Positions 16,301-25,403 of a stretch of 64,000 bases of DNA are shown here, piece after piece. Both the position numbers and the translations under genes were made by a program. This DNA comes from Chungangia koreensis (GTDB taxonomy: Bacteria > Bacillota > Bacilli > Bacillales_A > Planococcaceae). The notes beneath the pieces were generated by a model. The model made no database searches, was not told the DNA's origin, and worked only from the letters and a program-made list of their open reading frames with translations. The DNA is taken from positions 48,610-112,609 of the forward strand of contig NZ_JBHSEC010000006.1 in the NCBI RefSeq assembly GCF_042651785.1, given 5' to 3'. Each line of letters begins with the position of its first letter. The stretch's first letter is position 1.

Positions 16301-16747
16301 TTAGTTTAAGTTTTTTGTTATTACCCTTTAAAGCTTTGTTTCGAAGTTCACTTTTGCTACTAATAAAATAGGCTTGGTTTCAATCCCACTCCATAGTCCA
16401 AAAGCAGTTTACTCCGTGTTCCTTTTTGTCCGCAGTGGTTTATTACCTTAGTCTGAGAAGTAGTCGGCCAAGTCACTCATTGCATAGTTAGTTCCTCAGC
16501 TTTTAAGAGTGATAGATAAAATAAGTATGAGACCACTTTTCCTTATGCGTTTCTAAATTTAAGCAACATTTCCTATGTCATTTACTGCCTCCTTCACACT
16601 CGTTTTGATCACTTGCAATGGAACTAAGTTTAGTATAATCAGCCCTAGGCATTTCAGCCTCCCTCTAATGGATAATTTTTGACATATCAGTTTTCTACTT
16701 TTGGATAGTTTCTTCGTTATACTTTCGTACACCAAAACTGACAAACT
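16301..16747. other. long spacer upstream of the TasA-type operon
   Basis: About 450 bp with no clear full gene. It should contain the operon promoter, but I cannot find a convincing -35/-10 pair. One short reading frame with a good ribosome site lies at 16578-16652. The length fits a regulated promoter region, as for tapA-sipW-tasA in Bacillus subtilis. Confidence 0.5.
16578..16652 (-). CDS. possible 24-residue small protein
   Basis: ATG at 16652 follows GGGAGG by 5 nt and opens 24 codons (MPRADYTKLSSIAS... ending GGSK). Its last codons overlap a second GGAGG that precedes only a two-codon frame. It could be a leader peptide, a relic of a lost gene, or chance. I recognise nothing in it. Confidence 0.22.
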   Translation of the reverse strand: MPRADYTKLSSIASDQNECEGGSK

Positions 16748-16797
16748 AATAAAAAATAACCCTGCAGAGATTTTCTCTCCACAGGGCTTTTGGAATC
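16748..16797 (-). terminator. hairpin terminator after the polysaccharide deacetylase gene
   Basis: CCCTGCAGAGA pairs with TCTCCACAGGG around a TTTTC loop. On the minus strand it is followed by TTATTTTTTA, and on the plus strand by CTTTTGG, so it may act in both directions. It lies 160 bp beyond the 16957-18177 stop and resembles the hairpin at 12853. Confidence 0.65.
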
Positions 16798-16956
16798 ATT
16801 CTTCTTGCATTGTAACTGATTGATGTTCCCGCCGGTACTTTGCTTATTCTTTTGTTGGCCATAAAAAATCACCCCACAAAGTAAGAGTTGCCCATAAGGG
16901 ATTCTTTCAACATCTACTTTTAAGGGGTGCAGTTCACTCAAGAGGGAATCTACCTA

Positions 16957-18177
16957 CTATTTATATTCACCCAGTAATTTCAATTCAAATTCTTTAATCG
17001 TATGTTCGGGTGCGATGCCCTGTCTCTTCAATTCATAGAACGAGTCTCCCATTTTCACATTTCCTGTTTTGGTTGTGAAGGCCATTTCAATACCGGCTGC
17101 TTTCGCTGCTTGAATGGTCGTTTCGTTGTAATGACCGAATGGGTAGGCTAAGTACTTGATGTTTGAAGTGTCATGGTCAAATGCTTTTGCAAGCTGTGTT
17201 TTTCCTTTTTCCAAATCGTCATAGATTTCTTCATATGACTTCGTGACGAATTGACCCATATTCGTTCCTGGCGTTAAGTTATGCATATAAAACGCATGAT
17301 GTTGGTAATCGAAAACATCGCTAGTCTCTTTGATTTCTTTCAATCCAACGTATTGGAATGACTTGATATCCCAAGGGGCAGCTTGCTGATGAATCTTACC
17401 GGTAATGGTGAATGAAGTCGCTTTGAATCCATAGTCTTTCAGCATCGGGTATGCATACTTTACAGTGGAAGTAATCCCATCATCAAAAGTGATTACTACT
17501 GTTTTTGCCGGCAAGTTCACGTTTCCTAAAAGCCATTGCTGGAGTTCCTGCAAACTAATCGTATGCCAGCCATTTTTCTTAAGATATCGCATTTCCTCTT
17601 TGAATTGTTCTACATCAATGACCATACGGTTCGATGCATGTGGAGATTCCATCTTCCCTTCTACCATATGGTGGTACATTAATACCGGGACTCCGGTGTC
17701 TACTTTCACATCACTTTTTGGAACCGTTCCTTCAAGACCTCCAAAATTCACTACATATGTATCTTTCAGTTCCTCAATTACAGGAACCCTTACATCCTTA
17801 CTTATAAAACCTATGTATTTATTCTCATGACTGACAATCGTTCTTTTTTCGGTAATGACTGTGGCTACACTAATATCATTAATAGTTGCAATCTTCACTT
17901 GATCTTCAGACAACACAGCAGATGATTTCGCAACACTTAACACATCATTCCCGAATACGATGTGATAATTTTTTTCATCTTCTCCTGCGACTTTGTAACT
18001 CATTCCTTTCAAAAGTGTTGCAACTCCTACCTTTTGGCCATCTATTAGATGGTATGCAGGAGCGTTGGATTTTAAGGTGATTGTCCCTAAAGTAGCTCCC
18101 TTCACTTGGTGCTCAAAGTTCATAGACAATAAGAAAATCATGCCCATGACAAATAAAACCCGATATACTTTTTTCAT
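16957..18177 (-). CDS. secreted polysaccharide deacetylase (CE4)
   Basis: A 406-residue exported CE4 enzyme. Residues 1-28 are a signal peptide. About 30-150 are beta-rich with SH3-like character (KYIGFISKDVRVPV, YVVNFGGLEGTVPKSDV), probably for wall or polymer binding. The deacetylase domain starts at VPVLMYHHM and includes the metal and catalytic motif TFDDGITST, then YLAYPFGHYNE, the usual later motif. CE4 enzymes remove N-acetyl groups from peptidoglycan or poly-GlcNAc-type polysaccharide, so it may modify wall or matrix. Its position next to the matrix operon favours a role in surface polymer modification (inference). The ATG is 8 nt after AGGGGA. It is transcribed away from the 18551 gene. 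Confidence 0.9.
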   Translation of the reverse strand: MKKVYRVLFVMGMIFLLSMNFEHQVKGATLGTITLKSNAPAYHLIDGQKVGVATLLKGMSYKVAGEDEKNYHIVFGNDVLSVAKSSAVLSEDQVKIATINDISVATVITEKRTIVSHENKYIGFISKDVRVPVIEELKDTYVVNFGGLEGTVPKSDVKVDTGVPVLMYHHMVEGKMESPHASNRMVIDVEQFKEEMRYLKKNGWHTISLQELQQWLLGNVNLPAKTVVITFDDGITSTVKYAYPMLKDYGFKATSFTITGKIHQQAAPWDIKSFQYVGLKEIKETSDVFDYQHHAFYMHNLTPGTNMGQFVTKSYEEIYDDLEKGKTQLAKAFDHDTSNIKYLAYPFGHYNETTIQAAKAAGIEMAFTTKTGNVKMGDSFYELKRQGIAPEHTIKEFELKLLGEYK

Positions 18178-18550
18178 TGTTCATTTCCCCTAATTTCTTC
18201 TCTTTTATATCTATGGTACTACTACTTTAGTTATAAATAAAGGAAATTTTTACATTTTACCAGGAGTAAATGGAAAATGGCTCCTATCAATAAATAAGAT
18301 CCACGTCTGTTTTTAATTGAATGATTACTACATCATCTGAATTGAATAGGCATTTGGACCACTCAGTCTCTTGGGTCTTTCTTATACTTTTTGTCCAATT
18401 ACTAAATTCTTGTAATTTTTGCCCCGACAACCTAATAAACTTCAAAGAATAACTTGTCTTCTTGTCCCAATTACAAAAGTTCTTTCGCCTTGAAACTTTA
18501 ATCGTATCTCTCCGTCTAATATTCGGAATAACAAATTAGGAGGTTTCTTA
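18178..18550. promoter_or_regulatory. divergent promoter region with two direct repeats
   Basis: A 373-bp spacer between divergent genes. Two related blocks, TTGTCCAATTACTAAATTCT (18391-18410) and TTGTCCCAATTACAAAAGTT (18462-18481), lie 71 bp apart on the plus strand, upstream of the SLH gene. No standard promoter is clear; TTGAAA (about 18494) has no well-spaced -10. Confidence 0.4.
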
Positions 18551-21500
18551 TTGGTCACTAAGCACAAAAACTGGAAGCTGCTAACGTCGGCTGCTGTGCT
18601 GACGAGTGCCGTTGTGGCACCTATTGCAGTTACTGCGGCTCCCACATATTTCAGGGATGTCCCCCCGTCTCATGTCGCGTATGACTCCATCATGTATTTG
18701 TCTGGCAAAGGCGTTATTAACGGGTATGCTGATGGGACATTCCGTCCGGCTGCAAAAGTGACGCGCGGTCAGGCTGCCAAGATTTTAGCGACTTCGCTCC
18801 AATTGGATTTGAACAATGTCCGAAATCCTTATTTCCGTGATGTCCCAACTTCCCATGGGTTCTATAAGTACATTGCGGCTCTCCACCAAGCTGGCATTAT
18901 CGATGGATTCTCCAATGGGAATTTCGGCGTGGATGACCCGTTGAACCGAGGACAAATGGCGAAGATTTTGGCGCTCGCCTATGGTTTCGATAAACAGCCG
19001 CTCCGTTCTGCAAAGTTCACCGATGTTTCAAGAAACGCTTTTTACGCTGACTATCTTCAATCCCTCATCGATCACCGGATTACGTTTGGCGTAACCACCA
19101 CCCGCTTTGCACCCGGTCAGCTAGTAGATCGCGGACAAATGGCGATGTTCGTCCATCGTAGTGAACTGGCAACGAACCGGAACGACACGGTGAATGCGAC
19201 GATTTCTACCTTTGACGGCTACTCATTAACGACAGACAAAGGAACATACGACATCCCATCTTCCCTGCGTCCATTATTCAATTGGCAAAACTACAATGCA
19301 TTAAGAAATGCAAAAATCTCCTTCGACCAGGAGCGGAATACCATCACATCCATCACACAATTAGAACTCCGCAATTCCGGTACTGCATCCAATCCGGTTA
19401 CATTATACGGCGGCAATACCGTTCTTAACGGTAACTTAGTCATTGATGCCGAATACCTCAATATTAAGGATTTAACTGTCAATAAAAACCTCACATTTTA
19501 CTATGGAACACAATCCAATTTCACAGGCGACACACTAAACATAAAAGGAACCACTTCCATCAGCGACTACAACACAGTTTCCAATCGAACTACTAACTAC
19601 ACCTTCAATAACTCCACTCTAAATACCGTCCAACTATCCAAAGCAAACGTTAACTTTACACTGTCAAAACAATCATTCGCACAATCGATTACATTTAAGG
19701 CAAATGCAGCAGTGAGAACAAACGATACTTCCCGTCTTAGCGAGGTTTCAGTAGAAGGAACAACAACCGAAGCATCCATTTATGCAAATGTTTCGAAGCT
19801 GTCTGCCTCAACGACAAGAGATGTTTCGATTAACGGCTCCGGCACGATTTCAAACTTTTACACCCTGACGAACCGACTTGTAACAATTAATACAGTTGGA
19901 ACCGTCTCGACTTTAGATATCCCGAAAGATGGTTACGTACAATTGGGATCCCAGACGTATGTATCGAATGTACTGCTCCCTTGGAATGTTTCCATTAAAA
20001 ATGTGATCCGAAATTATGACTCTGCTAAATACCGGATTGAGCGGATCAACGGTAGTAAAAACCCAGATCATACGCCACCTTACACACCACCGCCTGTTTA
20101 CCCAGATATTAATATTTTAAGTGCATCCATGAATACAAACGGAGTCATCTCTATGGGATTTGATCAGCAGCCGACGAAGTTCATCATGTCATCAACTGCC
20201 CCTATGAACTCTAACGACTACGTGACGAATCGAAACTTGGAACTAGCGAACCTATCGATTAGAAATGGAAGTTATACGAAAGGAGAAGCCGGAACTTATT
20301 CGTGGAATGAAGGAAGAAACCGCTATTCCACAGACAATTCCATTGTCTCGGGAAGCGGTGATTGGAAAACGGTTCGGTTCTTCGAGGATTCCCGCTTCAG
20401 AGAAACGGTATTTGAATTCACTTATCGCGTGAACAACAGAGGGTTTGATTTCTTCACGGACTTTACTGAGGATAAGACCACGTTCCTCAATAACACGACA
20501 TTCTCAGTCTTAGGCACAAGAGGTTCCTATGACTCCATTGCCGGGTCGAAAATTAAGGCACCTATTGTATCCGGTACCGTTACAAACGAAGAAGAATTGC
20601 TAAGAGCACTATCAGCGAAACTACCGGAAATCAATATCATTCGGGACATTACACTAACTCAAAAAGTAACCGCCAACTATCCGAACGTAAAAATCTACTC
20701 TACAAATGGTGCATCCATCAAAGTTTCCGACAAACTGTCATACAGAGCAAATGAAGCAGTGATCACTTTCACTGAAAACGCCAGAAATGCAAAATGGCAA
20801 AATCTGAAGTTAGTCGGTCACTCCAACACTCGGGGACATGGAGTACTTGTCTACACCGAAAATATGACATTTGATAACTCTGAAATCTCGAATTTTGAAG
20901 GCTTTAATATCTTGAGTGAAAATGCTGCATCACTCTCTCTGAACAAAGTAAAATTGGCGAACTCATCTAATGGCGGAATGCAGGTTTATACGACCAGGAA
21001 CACAACTGTTAACCTTACCAATGTGGAAACGGCCGATAACCAGTTAGGTGCCATTCAATTTGTCGCAAACAGAGGTAATAGCAAAATCACAGTCAACGGA
21101 TCAGGCAATCAGCATAATGATGGATACAAAGGAGAAATCGCTCCTGCTTTCTGGGTAGATGGAGATGTCAACTTTAAGCTTTCAGACATGTACCTCTACA
21201 CGAAAATCCAAAATAAGTACTACCATATCGACAATGAACCGGAATTTTCTTATGCCTTCTCTGAAATTAAGAAAGAAAATAATAACAAACCTGACCTGAA
21301 CATCGCCAACAACTTTACAACGAATAAGCCGCTCCATATTAACGATGCAGTGACTATCAACGGGAATGGAAAAACCATCACAATTAATTCCGACAAAGAC
21401 CCTTCAAAATCAGTAGAAGGATTATGGATCAGTTCATCCGTCATCATCGATAATCTGAACTTTACTGCCACAGACAAGATGAAAGATCATTTAATTGAAG

Positions 21501-21976
21501 TAAACGGTAAAGGAGCTTCATTAGCACTCTCCAACTCAACCCTAAAAGACTCCACATTGGCAGCTATTTATGTAGGGAGTACATCCAATAAAGAGACAAA
21601 CGAAAAACTGACTCTCAAGGGTGAACTTGCATTCACAAATAATGTATTAGGCGGGGTCGGTTCAGTAAATCGAGCTGAGATTGACGCTTCAAAAGCGAAT
21701 ATTAAGTATTCACCCTCTAAAGAAACTGACAATAAAATCTACGTAGAGAAAAATCAAATCTTTAAAGATAAGAGGAAAAACCCTAAAGATAGAAAGAAAA
21801 ATCATAACGACGACTATATCGAGGTAGAACCAATTTTATGGGCAGAATCGTTGGATGTTGAATTTAAGCTTCCGGATAAGGATAAGTATGATTCGTATAA
21901 AATTTATAGATATAAGAACAGAAAATATTTAACTGACAACAATTCTCGTGCCACAGAGATTATCTATAGTAAGTAA
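18551..21976 (+). CDS. large SLH-domain surface protein with beta-helix regions
   Basis: A 1141-residue exported protein, wall-bound by three N-terminal SLH repeats at about 35-85 (DGTFRPAAKVTRGQAAK), 97-145 and 157-207 (DRGQMAMFVHRSEL). Residues about 215-500 are Thr/Ser/Asn-rich with short regular strands (LVIDAEYLNIKDLTVNKNLT). A proline linker (PPYTPPPVYPD) at about 515 separates them from a second half. This contains SNSTLKDSTLAAIYVGS and KLANSSNGGMQVYTTRNTTV, ladder-like strands of a right-handed parallel beta-helix as in pectin-lyase-fold proteins. No catalytic motif is recognised; polysaccharide binding or cleavage, or adhesion, are possible. A Lys/Asp-rich stretch near 1075-1095 precedes the C-terminus. 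The start is TTG, 7 nt after AGGAGG. It has its own terminator. Confidence 0.87.
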   Translation: MVTKHKNWKLLTSAAVLTSAVVAPIAVTAAPTYFRDVPPSHVAYDSIMYLSGKGVINGYADGTFRPAAKVTRGQAAKILATSLQLDLNNVRNPYFRDVPTSHGFYKYIAALHQAGIIDGFSNGNFGVDDPLNRGQMAKILALAYGFDKQPLRSAKFTDVSRNAFYADYLQSLIDHRITFGVTTTRFAPGQLVDRGQMAMFVHRSELATNRNDTVNATISTFDGYSLTTDKGTYDIPSSLRPLFNWQNYNALRNAKISFDQERNTITSITQLELRNSGTASNPVTLYGGNTVLNGNLVIDAEYLNIKDLTVNKNLTFYYGTQSNFTGDTLNIKGTTSISDYNTVSNRTTNYTFNNSTLNTVQLSKANVNFTLSKQSFAQSITFKANAAVRTNDTSRLSEVSVEGTTTEASIYANVSKLSASTTRDVSINGSGTISNFYTLTNRLVTINTVGTVSTLDIPKDGYVQLGSQTYVSNVLLPWNVSIKNVIRNYDSAKYRIERINGSKNPDHTPPYTPPPVYPDINILSASMNTNGVISMGFDQQPTKFIMSSTAPMNSNDYVTNRNLELANLSIRNGSYTKGEAGTYSWNEGRNRYSTDNSIVSGSGDWKTVRFFEDSRFRETVFEFTYRVNNRGFDFFTDFTEDKTTFLNNTTFSVLGTRGSYDSIAGSKIKAPIVSGTVTNEEELLRALSAKLPEINIIRDITLTQKVTANYPNVKIYSTNGASIKVSDKLSYRANEAVITFTENARNAKWQNLKLVGHSNTRGHGVLVYTENMTFDNSEISNFEGFNILSENAASLSLNKVKLANSSNGGMQVYTTRNTTVNLTNVETADNQLGAIQFVANRGNSKITVNGSGNQHNDGYKGEIAPAFWVDGDVNFKLSDMYLYTKIQNKYYHIDNEPEFSYAFSEIKKENNNKPDLNIANNFTTNKPLHINDAVTINGNGKTITINSDKDPSKSVEGLWISSSVIIDNLNFTATDKMKDHLIEVNGKGASLALSNSTLKDSTLAAIYVGSTSNKETNEKLTLKGELAFTNNVLGGVGSVNRAEIDASKANIKYSPSKETDNKIYVEKNQIFKDKRKNPKDRKKNHNDDYIEVEPILWAESLDVEFKLPDKDKYDSYKIYRYKNRKYLTDNNSRATEIIYSK

Positions 21977-21983
21977 GCAAATA

Positions 21984-22006
21984 GCCTTCCGATATTTTCG
22001 GAAGGC
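21984..22006 (+). terminator. terminator hairpin between convergent genes
   Basis: GCCTTCCGA pairs with TCGGAAGGC around a 5-nt loop. It lies 7 bp beyond the stop of the plus-strand SLH gene and before the convergent galE stop. The U-tract is weak on both strands, but the stem is perfect and it can serve both genes. Confidence 0.7.
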
Positions 22007-22033
22007 CTTCATACATTTCAGATATTTTCCCAT

Positions 22034-23035
22034 TTAGACAAACTCTAAATTATTCTTCTCAAATCGCCAAGCATCTCTGCACATCGTAATCAAGTCACGC
22101 TTAGCATCCCAACCTAGTTCCCTCTTTACTTTTGAAGCATCAGCATAGCATGAAGCGATATCCCCAGGTCTCCGTTCTTCAAATTCATAAGGGACTTCAA
22201 TGCCATTTGCATCTTCAAAAGCCTTTACTAACTCTAATACACTAGTACCTTTCCCGGTTCCCAAGTTATATACATGAACACCTTCAGCTATGTTTTCAAG
22301 TGCAGCAACATGGCCCTCAGCAAGATCCACTACATGAATATAATCGCGAACCCCGGTTCCATCCAACGTTGGGTAGTCATTACCAAAGATTCTTAATTTC
22401 TCAAGTTTACCTTTTGCTACTTGAGTTACATACGGCATTAAGTTATTCGGGATTCCATTCGGTGCTTCCCCAATTAAGCCACTCTCATGAGCTCCAATTG
22501 GATTGAAATATCGTAGAAGTGAAACGGAAAAGGCCGAATTGGCTTTTGCAACATCCGTTAAAATCCGCTCACTCATTGCTTTCGTTTCGCCATAAGGATT
22601 CGTCGTGGGTAATAAATCCATTGACTCTTCAAATGGTACTTTATTATCTCCGTACACTGTTGCTGATGAGCTAAAGACAAATCGATTGACATTATACTTC
22701 TGACAAGCTTTTGTTAAAACCATTGTACTTACGATGTTATTGTAATAATATTTTAGTGGTTTTTCTACTGATTCGCCAACCGCTTTAAGACCAGCAAAAT
22801 GAATAACTCCATCAAACTTGTTATTTCTGAAAATACTATCAACAGATTCTGCATCTGTTACATCAATCTCGTAAAAAGTAACTTCTCTATCAGATATATC
22901 CATGATTTTCATAACAGTCTCACTCTTACTATTAGAAAGATTATCAGTTATAATGACTGAATGCCCTGCCTCCAACAAAGCAACACAGGTATGCGAGCCT
23001 ATATATCCAGCGCCGCCTGTTACTAGTATGTTCAT
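22034..23035 (-). CDS. galE: UDP-glucose 4-epimerase
   Basis: A 333-residue SDR enzyme that interconverts UDP-glucose and UDP-galactose, or their N-acetyl forms. The NAD motif GGAGYIGSH is at residues 7-15. The catalytic region SSSATVYG is followed by NPYGETKAMSE with the Tyr-x-x-x-Lys pair. ERRPGDIASCYAD near the C-terminus is typical of GalE. It is the last gene of the minus-strand polysaccharide locus, 30 bp after the flippase gene, and supplies galactose-type sugars to it. The ATG follows GGTGG by 7 nt. Length and motifs are standard. Confidence 0.95.
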   Translation of the reverse strand: MNILVTGGAGYIGSHTCVALLEAGHSVIITDNLSNSKSETVMKIMDISDREVTFYEIDVTDAESVDSIFRNNKFDGVIHFAGLKAVGESVEKPLKYYYNNIVSTMVLTKACQKYNVNRFVFSSSATVYGDNKVPFEESMDLLPTTNPYGETKAMSERILTDVAKANSAFSVSLLRYFNPIGAHESGLIGEAPNGIPNNLMPYVTQVAKGKLEKLRIFGNDYPTLDGTGVRDYIHVVDLAEGHVAALENIAEGVHVYNLGTGKGTSVLELVKAFEDANGIEVPYEFEERRPGDIASCYADASKVKRELGWDAKRDLITMCRDAWRFEKNNLEFV

Positions 23036-23065
23036 TCCAGTTCCACCATCCTTTGCTTTTTCACC

Positions 23066-24322
23066 TTATAATAATTTTCCAAAAAAATAATTCATCAGGA
23101 TAAAATATAATAAAAATGTTATTGAAGTTCCGATTGCAACCATAGATATGTCAGGATACATTAGTAATAATGTTATGCTGACTAAAATATTCACTAAAAT
23201 GCATACTACAAGTATTTTGATGTATAGCTTTTGATTATGAGTAGCATTAAAATAATTTGCAGGATAATTGACCAGTGTTAACGGAATTAATCCAACTAAT
23301 AAGATTTGCGCAGAAACAATTCCATTTTCATATTCCGGCATCAATAACCTAATTGTTGGTGGAAGTAAAAGTAATCCAACTAAAACTATGATTAGAGAGA
23401 TTACTAGTAAAAAAAAGTTAACCCTTTTATAGGACTGTTTAATTTGCTGATATTCTTCTTTGCTCACCATCGTTACAATTTTAGGATAATAAACTTGTGA
23501 TATCACTTGTGGTAAGAGCATCATTGTACTAAAAACTAATAAAGCCACACTATAGTTTCCTAGTGCAGATGAATCCATCATAATTGTTAATATAATTTTA
23601 TCTGTAGCAATAAGAACGGACCATATTAAACCAACCATTAATATTGGAAATCCTGTTTTTATTAATGGAACATAGCTTTTAAATCGAAGATCGAAAATAA
23701 AACCCATCTTTTTAAAAGCATTCCTACCTATCAATATCTCAATTATCAACGCCGCTATCATTCCTATAAATAAACCAACAAAACCAAACAATAAAATAAA
23801 AATAATGCTTAAAAGAGACTGAGCAACCCCTTTTACCGTTATCAGTTTAGAAGCATTTTTGAAATCTTGAATTGATTTGTAATACATTTCAACATAACCA
23901 GAAACGAAGGAAAGCACACCTATAAAACTGATGAAAATAAAGCCTACTTTGTATTCTGGTGCACCCCCACTGTTGTAAACAAAAATACTAAACAAAAGGA
24001 GTAGTAGCATAATAAAAGTCGGAAAAGTTATCAAGAAAGAAAAGGTTTTTTGCCTAATTTGATTGGCTTCCTCGATTGAATTACGAGCAACATAATAGGG
24101 AATTTCCCTATTCATGGCATTTAAAACACCTAATTGTAATAGAGGAATAAACGTAAAAGCCATAGATAGGGATACCCAGTATCCATATTGTTCTGGTCCC
24201 AGTATGTTTCTAGATACAACACCTAAAACAAAAGACAGCGCTGACGAAATCAATGTCGCGCTACCAAATGAAAGAATATTTGAAAGGCCAGGAAGTTTGA
24301 TTATTTTTTTAAAATATAACAT
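23066..24322 (-). CDS. polysaccharide flippase, Wzx/MATE-like
   Basis: A 418-residue membrane protein with about twelve hydrophobic segments, of the polysaccharide transporter family. The N-terminal region LPGLSNILSFGSATLISSAL and the phrase GPEQYGYWVSLSMAF are typical of Wzx-type flippases. It should move the lipid-linked repeat unit made by this locus across the membrane, for polymerisation by the 31812 protein. The ATG at 24322 is chosen because GGAAG lies 8 nt upstream; a TTG five codons earlier lacks a site. It sits between pseI and galE. Confidence 0.88.
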   Translation of the reverse strand: MLYFKKIIKLPGLSNILSFGSATLISSALSFVLGVVSRNILGPEQYGYWVSLSMAFTFIPLLQLGVLNAMNREIPYYVARNSIEEANQIRQKTFSFLITFPTFIMLLLLLFSIFVYNSGGAPEYKVGFIFISFIGVLSFVSGYVEMYYKSIQDFKNASKLITVKGVAQSLLSIIFILLFGFVGLFIGMIAALIIEILIGRNAFKKMGFIFDLRFKSYVPLIKTGFPILMVGLIWSVLIATDKIILTIMMDSSALGNYSVALLVFSTMMLLPQVISQVYYPKIVTMVSKEEYQQIKQSYKRVNFFLLVISLIIVLVGLLLLPPTIRLLMPEYENGIVSAQILLVGLIPLTLVNYPANYFNATHNQKLYIKILVVCILVNILVSITLLLMYPDISMVAIGTSITFLLYFILMNYFFGKLL

Positions 24323-24352
24323 TTTTATTACTTCCAATCTATTAACTGCAGC

Positions 24353-25387
24353 TTACTTTATATACTTCCAATCCAGTGGTGTTCCTCTTTTAATATCTTG
24401 GCTTGCAGTAGAACCATAAATGCTCTTACTGTATTTTGGAGCCAGTCCATGACCAGGACGAATAGATCGGACATTTTCCTCATTTAATACTTCCCCTTTC
24501 TTTATATCCTTCACAACAAATAAAGATCGAGAAAATTCTCTACTTTTTGCCTTTTTATTTGTAAGCTCATAATCAACTTTACCAATTGCTTTCTCTGCAT
24601 CCCTTACAGAATCAACAAGAAGCTTAAATTCTCTTTTGTCCAATGAAAAACTGGCATCTGGACCACCGATACTCTTATCTAAAATAAAATGTTTTTCAAT
24701 AACTCTTGCGCCCAAAGCTACTGATACAATAGGTACTGTTACCCCTAAAGTATGGTCTGACAAGCCCACTTCAACATTAAAAGTTTCTTTTAAATTTTGT
24801 ATTGTTAATAAGTTTGCATCTTCGATCTTTGCAGGGTATGCAGAAGTGCATTTTAGTAAAATGATTTGGTTATTACCAACTCTTCTGCAAGCTTGTACAG
24901 CTTCATCAATTTCTCCAAGGGTTGCTATCCCGGTGGAGATAATAATTGGTTTACCTTTTGATGCAATATATTCAATCAATGGAATATCAGTAATTTCAAA
25001 AGAAGCTACCTTATATGCAGGGACTTTTAAGCTTTCTAATAGGTCCACTGCAGTTTTATCAAAAGGACTTGAAAAGCAAATAATACCTAGTTCCTTGGCA
25101 TATTCCATTAACTCTTTATGCCATTCCCAAGGAGTATAAGCTTCATTATAGAGATCGTATAGTGTCCGTCCATCCCAAATTGTACCTTGTTTTACTTGGA
25201 AGTATTCATTATTACAATCGATTGTTATTGTATCCGGGGTATACGTTTGTAATTTTATTGCATCTGCTCCAGCTTCTTTAGCAGCTTTTATTGTTTCTTT
25301 CGCAATATTTATATCATGTCCATGATTGGCAGACATCTCCGCTATCACAAATACTTTTTTAGATATATCAAAGTTATCAATAAGCAT
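24353..25387 (-). CDS. pseI: pseudaminic acid synthase
   Basis: A 344-residue NeuB-family synthase condensing phosphoenolpyruvate with 2,4-diacetamido-2,4,6-trideoxy-L-altrose to give pseudaminic acid. The TIM-barrel domain starts with VIAEMSANHGHDI and contains AGADAIKLQTYTPDT, a metal-site His and VGLSDHTLG. The C-terminal SAF/antifreeze-like domain (about 285-344) has EVLNEENVRSIRPGHGL and ends DIKRGTPLDWKYI. Assignment to PseI rather than NeuB or LegI rests on the neighbouring pseB, C, F, G and H. The start has AGAGGGG 9 nt upstream. It is 16 bp after the PseG-PseH gene. Confidence 0.93.
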   Translation of the reverse strand: MLIDNFDISKKVFVIAEMSANHGHDINIAKETIKAAKEAGADAIKLQTYTPDTITIDCNNEYFQVKQGTIWDGRTLYDLYNEAYTPWEWHKELMEYAKELGIICFSSPFDKTAVDLLESLKVPAYKVASFEITDIPLIEYIASKGKPIIISTGIATLGEIDEAVQACRRVGNNQIILLKCTSAYPAKIEDANLLTIQNLKETFNVEVGLSDHTLGVTVPIVSVALGARVIEKHFILDKSIGGPDASFSLDKREFKLLVDSVRDAEKAIGKVDYELTNKKAKSREFSRSLFVVKDIKKGEVLNEENVRSIRPGHGLAPKYSKSIYGSTASQDIKRGTPLDWKYIK

Positions 25388-25403
25388 TTATTAGAATTCC
25401 CCT

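Noticed and set aside
16559..16941. Two overlapping minus-strand frames of 61 and 74 codons
   Set aside because: They cross the hairpin at 16748-16797, lack ribosome sites and have no protein-like composition.
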